A DNA stretch of 64,000 nt from Planococcus citri (lineage: Eukaryota; Arthropoda; Insecta; Hemiptera; Pseudococcidae). How positions within the stretch are numbered: the stretch's first letter is position 1; each line of letters starts with the position of its first letter. A program made the position numbers and the translations under genes. The notes below the pieces were generated by a model. It was not told the origin of the DNA. It searched no databases and saw nothing but the letters and a program-made list of their open reading frames with translations. The stretch lies in the NCBI RefSeq assembly GCF_950023065.1, contig NC_088679.1:27094001-27158000 (forward strand). Reading direction: 5' to 3'. Positions 1 to 10,610 of the stretch are shown here, one piece after another.

Positions 1-740
1 CAGGTTCGCAGTATTTAGATACATCTCCACCAGCGCATCACATTCTACTCACTACAAATCGACTGTAGACCCTGCGTTCGTCCTCGCGCCTTGATTTCTA
101 ATCCATGCGCACTCTGGTGGAAGTTTCTGAAAACTCATAGTTGACTTGTATAGTAAAATTAACCCATGACTTGTCAACTATAGTTGAGAAGTTGGTCAGT
201 CCACTTGTATAGTAAAATTAACCCATTCATTAGTTGACATGTCTGGATACTAATACCTATATATATCTACTTTTGTAACGTTATGGCACCATTTAGTTGA
301 ACGTCGTTGTGGCACCAGGTAGCAAGTGAAGAAAACTTAGTCATTTACGCGAGCGTTTTTCTGGCAACGGTTTATTCATTAATAAAAACCAACTGGTGCC
401 TCTATATTATATGAGTATAGAGTGATGATTAAGGGTATAAGCAACAGCGCCATCTAATCGAAACATTTTACAACGAATTTTTACAAAAGAATACATCGAA
501 AACCAATGAGACCTGAAAATGGTGCCACAACGTCTGTTGACTATATAATTTTACCAATATATTAAAAGGGACTTTTAAATGTCGTTGTGGCACCATTACA
601 AAAATTTGCCTAACGACCCCTGGCAGTGCCCTGATGACATTCCACACGATTTTAAATAAAATACGTTGTGGCACCATTTGGTGGTGCCACAACGTAAATT
701 TTGGTGCCTGAACGTGTGTAAAGTATATAAAATGGTGCCA
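1..740. repeat. Cluster of inverted and direct copies of a 13-bp motif
   Basis: The 13-mer CGTTGTGGCACCA occurs in both orientations: 304-316, 583-595 and 664-676 forward; 520-532 and 682-694 reverse. Partial or mutated copies lie near 278-291, 394-400, 702-714 and 733-740. The pair at 664-676 and 682-694 is a perfect inverted repeat with a 5-base loop. A separate 24-bp direct repeat lies at 144-167 and 203-226. No coding potential is convincing here. By analogy with gene 2, whose intron is 1.78 kb, positions 1-1280 probably lie inside the single intron of gene 1. Confidence 0.6.
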
Positions 741-1280
741 CAAGTACATCAATTATGAGTATATATATATATTTTTTTTTTTTGGATAATTTTATCAGTT
801 GAAAATCAATTTGTAGAGGTTTTAATAGCCAAAGAGGGTAGGTTCTGGGTTTTTGAATCAGATTTTTGAGATCAATTTCGAGGTTTTTTATTTCAGAGAT
901 GAACTTGGCAAGTGGGTTGTCAGTTTGTTGGAAACGATGTAAGCTGTATGTTGAGATAAGATTTTGGAGGGAATGTGATGGATTAGCTGAGGCTGAAGTA
1001 GGTGAATTTATTTGTTACTAGTGATGTTCTGAGATTTGGGGGTAATTCTGCAGCTTCACAGTAGATGCTATCAATGGGTGAAGGCACTCCTTCCCTAAGA
1101 TCTTGAAAGTGAAAATAGCCCCAAGAAAAACCAAGATGACTAAATTTTTAAAAATGGTGACCCGAACCCCCATTTGAGTTTCTCCCGTGCCCTCCTGTGG
1201 GGTTTAGCGAATGCCTTCCGTGTTTGAAAATTTTATTTGGAAGTCCTTAGAATTTTATGACTATTGTTTTTACTCTACAG

Positions 1281-2078
1281 GTGGCTGTAGCTCCTGCTGC
1301 GACCACTCCCCCCGACACCAAAAAACTGGACTTGTTGTTGAAAAAGAAAAACGCAGCGAAAGTATCCGAAGTATTCTTTCTAGCGGCACAAAATAAAAAG
1401 GACGAAGCTCGAGCCAAAATAGTGGAATATGGGGAAATACCCGCAGAATTGAAAACAATATTGGATAACATAGCGAAGGATCCATGGAAAGTGCAAGGAG
1501 AAGTATTTAAGCCGATGTTGAAAGAAACGGACAAAAAATTCGCTTCAAAAAGTTTAGCTTATAGAATGGTGGTGAAACCTTTATGGCACGTTGTAAAAGG
1601 TATCACATATATAGCCGGTAAACTTGTAGGAAGTGCAGTGATGAGTGCAGGCGACATATTACAAGTTGTTGCCAGCGCTACAAAAGAGAGTGTCGTTGCT
1701 GGACATGAGGGCAAACCACTGGATGCAACAACTGAACAAACGTTGAATGATGTTGATAAAGCGGCAAAAGCAGTTCAAGATATTGGACAAAACGTGACCA
1801 AAGGAAGTCAAAGGAGACTCGAAAAGGTGACCGGAAAATCGAAGAACACTCCCGGTAATGCAGATACTTCGGCTACTGAGCAAGGTGTTAAACCTCCATC
1901 CGTTCGCCGACAAGATAGTCCTCCACCAGTTCATCGGCAAGATAGTCCTCCACCCATTCGTCGACAAGATAGTCCTCCATCTACTACTCGTCAAGATTCC
2001 TTATCAAATGACGATAAAGATCCTCATCGCCAGGAAAGTGCATCACCTCATCAGAAAGATGGTTCAACTAATGAATAA
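1281..2078 (+). CDS. PLW-family secreted protein, gene 1, exon 2 (partial gene)
   Basis: Exon 2 of a two-exon gene of unknown function. It starts after the acceptor CTCTACAG (ends 1280) and runs to a TAA stop, 265 residues. The exon is near-identical to exon 2 of gene 2 (offset 4440 bp) and the upstream flank is similar from about 1140, so the same acceptor is used. Exon 1 with the signal peptide should lie left of position 1. The protein opens with an Ala/Pro stretch (VAVAPAA), then a Lys/Glu-rich helical half, then a conserved block around MVVKPLWHVVKGITYIAGKL with Gly/Ala hydrophobic residues. The tail is basic and repetitive, with four units of roughly nine residues containing RQDSPPP or RQDS. 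Gene 2 has only a collapsed version of this tail. I recognise no family. The ATG at 1257 lies in the intron and is not the start. Confidence 0.75.
   Translation: MAVAPAATTPPDTKKLDLLLKKKNAAKVSEVFFLAAQNKKDEARAKIVEYGEIPAELKTILDNIAKDPWKVQGEVFKPMLKETDKKFASKSLAYRMVVKPLWHVVKGITYIAGKLVGSAVMSAGDILQVVASATKESVVAGHEGKPLDATTEQTLNDVDKAAKAVQDIGQNVTKGSQRRLEKVTGKSKNTPGNADTSATEQGVKPPSVRRQDSPPPVHRQDSPPPIRRQDSPPSTTRQDSLSNDDKDPHRQESASPHQKDGSTNE
1895..2002 (+). repeat. 27-bp coding minisatellite (RQDSPPP units)
   Basis: About four copies of a 27-bp unit, each containing CAAGATAGTCCTCCA or a close variant and encoding (V/I)(R/H)RQDSPPP. It sits in the C-terminal tail of gene 1. The matching part of gene 2 (6340-6400) holds only one RQD-PPP unit plus a run of CTC codons, so copy number changed after the gene 1/gene 2 duplication. 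Confidence 0.75.
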
Positions 2079-3879
2079 CAATGAATCACCGATTTTCTTA
2101 TAATTGTGATTTCAATTAAATGCAGATATAAAAATTGATTCAATTGGGTTTGTATTTTTTTTTTTTTTGGTGTTTAAATATGAGATCTTACAACTTTTTA
2201 CACCCATTTAGATTGAGTTTATTCACTTTTCGACATACCTACTACGTATGTAAATATACATTCTTTGGTCATTTTTCAAATTACGATATTCCTTTCTCAA
2301 AATTGGTTCGTGATTCTTTCAATTTGCAAGTTGAACAAACATAAAGTCATTTTGACTTTCACTGTTCAGAAATGTAATTAAGTATTAGCCTTTTCAATTT
2401 TCGAGTAGATTTTCCAATTTTTAAAAATTTACAAAACACATATAATGTACAAACACCTGAACCTGAACGCGAGGAGAGATTGGATGTGAAAATCTGGGAG
2501 GGAGAGGGATGTAGAGTAAACAGTTGGGAAAATCTAGCGAGAAAAATTGGGAGAATTTTAGTGTAACCAAAGCATGAGACTGGTGACTCATATAGGTTGA
2601 CTTCGCAAAAAAATTTCAACTGCACAAATGGAGAATTAAGAGTCTTACAAAGACTTTGAATTTTCAGTAAATACACAAAAATTCCATACACTGATGGGAT
2701 AATTGAATGATTACTTATCATGCTAAAAAGAAAACGAGATTGTAAGGAATTTTTTTTGAAAAAATTAAGGCAAAAAAACAGGTAATACTTATTAAAACTA
2801 GCAATAATGATCAAAACATTTGCACCATTGTACATATTATACCTTCCCTTGTTGGAGACATTCCCAGCAAAATCTGCCAAAATTTGCACGAAAGTTCGTC
2901 GATTTTTTTTGAATATTTTGTATGTCCGTAGATGAGATTATCAAATGATAAGAAATAGAGCAAACCGAACTTCCTTACGACTTTTTTTGCGGGTAGGAGG
3001 GGCATTTGGAAATTTTCAAAATGGCTGCCAAATGCCTGTTGCGTTGGGGTGGTTCTAATCACCTTCGCGGTTCAGAGTTTTTTAAAATTTCGTTCTGAAT
3101 TCCACAGGTTATTCGCTCATGGAGGAAAAAACTCAGTGTTGCCACTTTTAATGATGTAAAAAAATTAGTTTAATATTACGAAGGTATAAAATTCAAAGGT
3201 TTTTCTAATGCGAGCAAAAATGTGGATTGTAGATGTGTAATATCTCATACTGTCATCAAAAAAAGGCAAGCAAAGACAAAATTTTCATGATTTTTTTTTC
3301 AAATAATTATCAACTGTAACTATTCCAAAATTTATGTTTGGAAAACGCATAAAATCGACAATGCTTCCACAGCTGGTAATTTTTTCAGTGTGAAGGTAAA
3401 AGCAATGCTCAACAGCAAATTGCAATCAACAAAAGTGCGGCGAGTTTTTCTATTACGAGTAATTGTATAGAAATTATTTCGCACAGTAAAAACCTGCACA
3501 CTTGTAATTTGACGATAATTTGACGGATACATTTCAATAGGTAGGTATACCATACTTACCTACATTGCTGCTAGTCTAGGTACAGGTAAGTATCACATTT
3601 ATTTGACATGGTAAGTATTTATTTTATATTGTTTGAAATATTTTTTACACGTTCATCATTCGTGTTCTCTTTTGTTTCCAACATATGGCAAAGCGAGGGA
3701 CAATCACGATAATGGTAAAAATCTTTCATAAAATGAGTCGAAACCAGACATAAATTTCGCGTATTTTGTTAAAATGTTGACTCATGTTTTAAAAACTCAG
3801 CACACGGACATTTTAGTGACTTACTAAACAGCGAGGAAGAATGATATCACTTCATCGATTCCTGAAACGAAACCACAAA
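2079..3879. other. Intergenic, gene 1 to gene 2
   Basis: Contains the 3' end of gene 1, with a poly(A)-signal-like AATTAAATG near 2116 followed by T-rich sequence. Gene 2 has the same motif in the same place. The rest is AT-rich with long A and T runs. I see no gene, RNA or well-formed mobile element. Confidence 0.5.
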
Positions 3880-6473
3880 ATGGAATTCAGAATTCTTACA
3901 ACATTCCTCATAGCTCATCTATTTGGTTCTTTAATTCAGGTAGGTAATAATTACGTATTGTTTTATTCATAATAGAGTTAGACCGATTTAATTGGAATAA
4001 CTGCTTAAAATCAGTCAGGTAGGTGAACTTTTTTTTGTTGCAATTTCCAATCATTTTGGAGCCTTCTAACGAATCTATTCTCTATACGCGTATTTCTGAA
4101 GACTCCGGGAAAAATAAATAAGAAAGTAAAATAAAGATCAACTTAATATACCGCAAGTGATAAATAATTATTTCATTCTATTAAAATTTAAATTATCATA
4201 GTAAACATCAAAAGTGACCCATCACAACATACGAAAAAATCTATTTAAAAAAATAAGTTTTAAAAAAAGTACAAAAATAGGATCCCACTTGACAGGAAAA
4301 GTTAGGGTAGAAAAAATCGAAAGAATGAGTTTAAATTTTCAACATTTTTAACAAATTCTCGAAACATCAAAATTTGATCTATTGATCAATGAAAAACATG
4401 ATTCCAATCAATGAAAGAATTATCAAACCCCACTAAGAAAAATTGAAAGGAAACATAAAAATATCACAGGCCAAACTTTAGAGATAAGGAAAACACTCGA
4501 GGTGTCTGCCTCTCAGCCTCTGATTCGAACAAGAAAGAGCATACCTATTCTGAAACCCTTACAACCAAATATTTAACTGACCAATTGATTTATTGATTTT
4601 TGGCGAATTTTGTAAAATTCAAAAATGGTGATTTTCTGATATTTATTTTTCGATTTTTGGCCAATATTCAAAAAAATCAAAGAATATGGGGATTTTTTTG
4701 AGATTTAACAAATTTTTTAGATGTACTTATTCAGCAAAAATTATGAAACTAGTTCTCAAGCTAACACGGACAGCTTTTTCAAACGACATTCCACTATTTT
4801 CAGTAATTCTTCACTTCTTCAGCCACCAATATTTTCGGAGACGAATTCAAAAATTCTGGAAAAATTTTAAATCCTACCAGAAAACTGAAAATTGTAATAT
4901 TTTGTTTGAAGGAGCTGTTCATATTAGCTTGAGAACTAATTTTCATAATTTTTGCTTAAAAAATACATATTGTTAAAAAATTTATTAAATTTCAAAAAAT
5001 CCACATACTTATTTTTTTAATTTCTAAAAATTTGTCAAAAATTTAAAAGTAAATTTAGGCAGCTAAAATTTTAGTAATAGGTACCTATTGGTATTCCACA
5101 CTAGGTCTTTTCCAAAAATCGGATTTTCCTTTAAAACGTAGACAAATATGTACTTCGAATGGTTTTTTTTGTGAGTTTTATGTAATCTACTTATTTTGAT
5201 TTTGTTGTAAATTTTTGAAACCCCTTTTATCTTTATCGATTTACCTGCCACAAAAATCAAAATTCGATGAAATTGAGGTCGTAGAAATCCAAATTTTTGA
5301 TTTAAGTACTTATATCTTATTCTATTTCCAACACCCTAAAAACGATTAGCAATGATTTTGAGCCACTTTTAACTCTAGAGTCCGCGACAGATTTTTGGAT
5401 TTTTTAGGTTTGAAAAAATTGTAATATTAAAGATGAGTCATAATGCCAAAAAACTGCACGTATGTGATTTTTTTTGAGAAAAAGACAAAATTCTGAGTTA
5501 GATACTTAATCGCGAATTTTATTTGGATACTCCTTCCCAGATCTTGATGGTTGAATTTTATAAAAATGGCCCCAAGAACGGCAATATAATGATGACCCGA
5601 ACCCCCATTTGAGTTCTTCGGGTGCCACTTCTATGGGGTTTAGTTTCCGTGTTCGAAAATTTTGTTTCAGAGTCCTTATGTATCGTACCAAAAATTTCAT
5701 AAGTTTTGTTTACTCTGTAGGTGGCTGTGGCCCCTGCTGCGAACACTCCCCCCGAAACCAAAAAACTGGACTTGTTGTTGAAAAAGAAAAACGCAGCGAA
5801 AGTATCCGAAGTATTCTTTCTAGCAGCACGAAATAAAAAGGACGAAGCTCGAGCCAAAATAGTGGAATATGGGGAAATACCCGCAGATTTGAAAACAATA
5901 TTGGAAAACGTTGCTAATGATCCGTGGAAAGTACAAGGAGAAGTATTTAAGCCAATGTTGAAAGAAACGGACAAAAAATTCGCTTCAAAAAGTTTAGCTT
6001 ATAGAATGGTGGTGAAACCTTTATGGCACGTTGTAAAAGGTATCACATATATAGCCGGTAAACTTGTAGGAAGTGCAGTGATGAGTGCAGGCGACATATT
6101 ACAAGTTGTTGCCAGCGCTACAAAAGAGAGTGTCGTTGCTGGACATGAGGGCAAACCACTGGATGCAACAACTGAACAAACGTTGAATGATGTTGATAAA
6201 GCGGCAAAAGCAGTTCAAGATATTGGACAAAACGTGAGCAAAGGAAGTCAAAGGAGACTCGAAAAGGTGACCGGAAAATCTAAGAACACTCCCGGTAATG
6301 CAGACACTTCGGCTGCTGAGCAAGGTGTTAAACCTCCATCCGTTCGTCGACAAGATACTCCTCCTCCTCCTCCTCCTACTCATCGTCAAAATTCCTTATC
6401 TGATGACGATAAAGATCCACCTCGCGATAGAAGTGCTTCACCTCATCAGAAAGATGGTTCAACTAGTGAATAA
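3880..6473 (+). CDS. PLW-family secreted protein, gene 2 (two exons, 270 aa)
   Basis: Exon 1 is 3880-3939 (20 codons), starting MEFRILTTFLIAHLFGSLIQ: a typical signal peptide with a charged start and hydrophobic core. The donor is GTAGGT. The intron is 3940-5720; exon 2 is 5721-6473 after CTCTGTAG. Both exons are in phase 0. Exon 2 has a Lys/Glu-rich helical region, then the conserved KPLW block with hydrophobic Gly/Ala residues, then a basic tail with one RQD-PPP unit, six consecutive Pro residues and Ser/Asp-rich sequence. The exon-1 pattern ending in LIQ before the intron recurs in gene 3, which supports the model. Function is unknown; a secreted soluble protein is inferred. The gene 1 and gene 2 exons differ at only a few per cent of sites, so this is a recent duplication. 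Confidence 0.8.
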
Positions 6474-7880
6474 TAGCAAATGAATCACTGATTTTCTTAT
6501 GATTCTGATTTCAATTAAATGCAGCTCTGATAAATACTTGAATTGTGTGTGTATTTTATTCATGTTTTCTTTAATAGACAATTAGACATCTTACAACTTT
6601 TTTACATAACTATTAGTCGTACATTACGTTGAGTATAATCAACATTTTTTTGTTTTTCGACACACTATATATTATACTTAGTTAGATACATACATTCTTT
6701 GATCATTTTTCAAATTGTGATAAGCTTATTATTTTCTCAAAATTTACTCGTAATTCCTTCAATTTACTAGCTGGACAAACAAAAAGGTCATTTTGACTTT
6801 CACTTTTCAGAAAATGCAACTGTTGGCCGTCTCAATTTTCGAATAGGTAGATTTTTCAAGTTTCACAAATTTGCCAAAAATATGTACAAACAGCTGAACG
6901 CGTCCATTTTGTAGAGGTTTTCGTTTTTATGTTGACAGCAGAAATCAATTTTCAGAACCAAAAGCAACGCAAAAAAAAAAAAAAATTAGAAATGAAATTG
7001 TACTTGTAGAGCATGAAATTCCCATCAGTACGTTCCGGTCCAATTACATAATATGTATTATTCGGTACCTACTTACCTACTTATTCTAAGAAGGTGTAAT
7101 TTCAGCGACATTTTCAGTGGGGTGGGTCGTCTTTTCAATAGAAGAAAATCAAAAAAATACGGCAGTTGGGAAAAATTTGGAATTTTCAACCTTTTTGAAA
7201 CTGAAAGTAATGGCATTTTCGAGCTCAGCGGAGTTCAATTATGTGGAATTGACACCAATATTGCGCAAATAACCCTATTTTGAAAAATGGGGGGTTGAAT
7301 CCTCCCCAAAATCACTTTCTTACTCCTCCCCCATGTGACTTGGCGATTGCCTCCCGGGCTTGAAATTTTTTTTTTGGTGTTCTTGTTCATCATCAAAGCT
7401 TTATCATTATTCGCCGCTTATACTACTTACAGTTTGCCACAAAGCTGTGTTTTGATTGAAATCAGGAATTTCACAAGACTCAAATTAGCTTTTTTAAAAA
7501 CATCACAATCTAATTCTTCAGTCCAGTTAATTTACTCGAATGAAAATTTTTTGAAATTTGTAGTTGTAAGTTAACTTCTTTCTCAGATGTTCAATGGTTA
7601 TCAATTTTTTATTAAATAAATTCACAAAAAAATATCTACAAGTACATGACATACCAAGTAGGTACCCTCAGTTTTGATCAATAATTTGTAGCAATTGAAT
7701 AACGTTGTCAATTTGTCACTGACATTAGAATGGATCGCGAAAAAAAAGTAGGAAGATATTAAGTAATCAAATTCAGTGGAGACCTTCATTTTGTTGAGTT
7801 GAACTAAGACCTTGCAAATCGCTTATTTTTGAGTGAATTCGTGTTTTGAAAATCTTACCAAACTTCTCAAATATTTTGTA
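6474..7880. other. Intergenic, downstream of gene 2
   Basis: Begins with a gene 2 3' flank resembling that of gene 1 (AATTAAATGCAG near 6515, then shared AT-rich sequence to about 6900). This shows that the gene 1/gene 2 duplication included the downstream region. After that it is AT-rich sequence with an A-rich run near 6971. I find no gene. Confidence 0.5.
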
Positions 7881-8030
7881 TTGGGAGAAAAATACGCAGC
7901 TTTCTTCCACTTATGTGGGAGAAAAATATTTTCACCCGTCACCTACACTGGGAGAAATTTACATCCGAAAAGTTCAGTCACCTTAATGGGAGAAAATTTT
8001 CCTGTCTCCTAATTGGGAGAAAAATTCTCA
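7881..8030. repeat. Degenerate minisatellite, TGGGAGAAAAAT units
   Basis: Five copies of TGGGAGAAA(A)ATT-like sequence start near 7881, 7914, 7949, 7986 and 8013, spaced 27-37 bp apart. The spacers between them are only loosely similar. Confidence 0.6.
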
Positions 8031-10610
8031 TTCGCCATAGCAGCAGAATATTTTTCTACCCCCTAAGCGACAGATTTTCGATCATTTTAGTGACCAATTA
8101 TGACGTCAGTGACCAAGCCGCAACAATTTAAACTTCCTACTCCGTGGTGGTGGCGCTTACATCCAATTATAATCAAGAAATTATCGAACATATCCAATTA
8201 TACTTGATTACATCATTGTTTTTTAGGTGGTGGCGCCAAGCTGTCCACTACCACTACTCTCGCAATAATAACCAATAGAAAACCAGTTCAACATGAATAT
8301 CGCCGAGTATAATCGAATGTGACGTAATTCTAGCGCCAGCCGCGAAAGATAGCGCCGCTAGAAGCGTTGATGAGCGTGTGCGCCACTGACTACACACGTT
8401 TCTTTCCCCACCTGGTTTTCGTAAAAAGCGCAGTTATAAAAGCTCTGATCCGAGACAAAATAGACAGGACTGCAGACATCGACGCCACCAAGTATAGTTC
8501 CAATTTTACTTCCATCTCCGCGAATGGGCTGGAGCCCATTCACCAGAAGAGACCAAAAAATCCATCTTTAGCTCAATATTTCCAACTGTAGTTCGCTTCC
8601 TTCAGTTCGTGATTTATTGGACTTTGATGAATTTTGGCATCTGCATCCTCAGACTTTGTCATCATCTGCTATGACATTGTTTCCCAAGTTAAGTCCCTAT
8701 GGGTCAATTAGTGAATCTTCAGCTGTCTCAGATCACTCTTTGAAATGCACAGAGATAGGTTTTAATAACAAGTTGCTTTGGTTCACATTGTCCAACTTTA
8801 GATTTAAGTTTCAAGACCTTGGTTCACATTATCTTACTTTTTTTTCTTTTTTGTTTGAAAATGGTGTATCACTCAGGATGTGCATTTTAGTTCTAAGTAC
8901 AGACGCATCGCTCAGGGTATCTTCCTTTCTTTTTTTTTTTTTTAATATTTATTTTCCTTTTTGTTGCTTCTAGTTTAAGTATTCCCAAATTCCGCAGGGT
9001 TGCAATCCTTTTTATTTGTCTTCGTTTCATCCCTTAAGTATAAGAATATGTAAATGTCCTAAATGTGAATTTGTCTTAGACTTTTATTCAACTTTCCTGA
9101 CTTTGAGAATTCAATGAATATTTCCAACTTAACTACAAATATATCATTCCATCGAAAGTTCAATCATTTCTTAGCTCAAGCTTCAATTAATCCAACTTTA
9201 ACCCCACGTATTATAAATATGTAAATATTGGGGAGGGAACCCATTTTACATCCGCAATTCATCCGATCCTGAGATCTTGATGAGCTAGTTATAGAATCGC
9301 GAGAGATATCATTTTGACATCACCAATATTTCCATCACTATTTTTCCAACAGAACGAGAGTGCATGAATCCAATATCCAGATGGCCAAAGAGGATTTGAA
9401 TTAGTCTAAGTATATTTTCTTATCTTCAAAGAAATCAAGATTCAAAATTTTCCATTTTTGAACTCTTGGTGAAAAATCAAAAACTTCTATGGTTGTTTTT
9501 GGGTTTTTCCAAATATTTCTCCCTCCACAATTTCGCATTATGATACCTTGACATGCCATCTAGACATGTAGATGTAAAATTTGATGCTCGAAATTTACAT
9601 CTACAACACTATGTCGACCAATTTTTCAGAATTAAAATTTCTGTTTTAGTGTTTAAAAGTTTAGTAAACATTCAAAGATATGATCTTGTTCAATGAGGAA
9701 AACAAATTTCTTAGGGCATGGGCCATGTTTTTTTTTTAGGACAAGGGCTAGAAATGTTCCACAATTATAGAAAAAAGACTGAATTGATGGATAATAGTGC
9801 ATCGAAAAGTGAACAAATTTTCTTCAGACAACTTTTCGCTTAGGACTGAAATATTTGTAAAAACTTATTCCAGTCATAGGTAAAAAGCTGTCATAATAAA
9901 TTTTGTTCACTTTTGGCAGTAAGTACTGCCAATTCATTCGGTAATTTTTCAAGTTGCAATATTTTTGTTCGCATAGGTAACCCTCTTAATTATTTTTCAC
10001 ATTTACATCTAAACTTTAAATTAAAAAGCTTTCAAACCATGCCACAAATTCACCTGCCAGAACTCGTACACATTTTGCACTCTTACTGTAGGTACCTAAC
10101 AGATTATCAATCTCAATGAACCCACCGTTGATAATTCTCTGTTTGAAAAATGTTAACAAAATTTTCCTTCCTCGACGAGGTGATTTTTTCACCGTAAATC
10201 GCAGGTGTTCTCATTATAAACAGCTCGAGCTCGGTGAAAAATTTTTCAATGTCAAACACATAATCCTCTCCACAATATTGTAAATGATTTAATCAGTATA
10301 AATAGCCCTTTTCGTATACCTACACTTTTCAATGTGTAGGCTGATTTTTTTGGAGCGAAAAACTCACCAATCGTTTCATAATTAAGTAATAAGTAGGTAT
10401 GCTTAAAAAACACTTGCAAGTTGAAAGGTAACCTTGATAAGTATATTTGTGCACAGTATCATCATACATGGACGAAAACTTTTCGCCATATTTTCTACAT
10501 TTGTGATTGAACTTTCTACTGAAGAAAACGTCAACCATTACGGTTTCACGCATATCAAATGTGGTGAATTTTTTCAACTACAGAAATATAAAATCAATTT
10601 CAACGACGTA
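8031..10610. other. Intergenic with a GC-richer block of unknown origin
   Basis: 8050-8560 is noticeably richer in G, C and CpG than its surroundings. It repeats GTGGTGGCGC near 8143 and 8227 and has a TATA-like TTATAAAAG near 8434, so it could be part of an old LTR or other mobile element. I could not find matching ends. The 20-base string ACAAGGGCTAGAAATGTTCC at 9741-9760 recurs reversed at 54440-54459. The rest is AT-rich with no convincing gene. Confidence 0.35.

Noticed and set aside
1..740. CRISPR-like or regulatory array from the repeated 13-mer
   Set aside because: The copies are in both orientations with irregular spacing, and the context is a eukaryotic genome; there is no direct-repeat/spacer structure.
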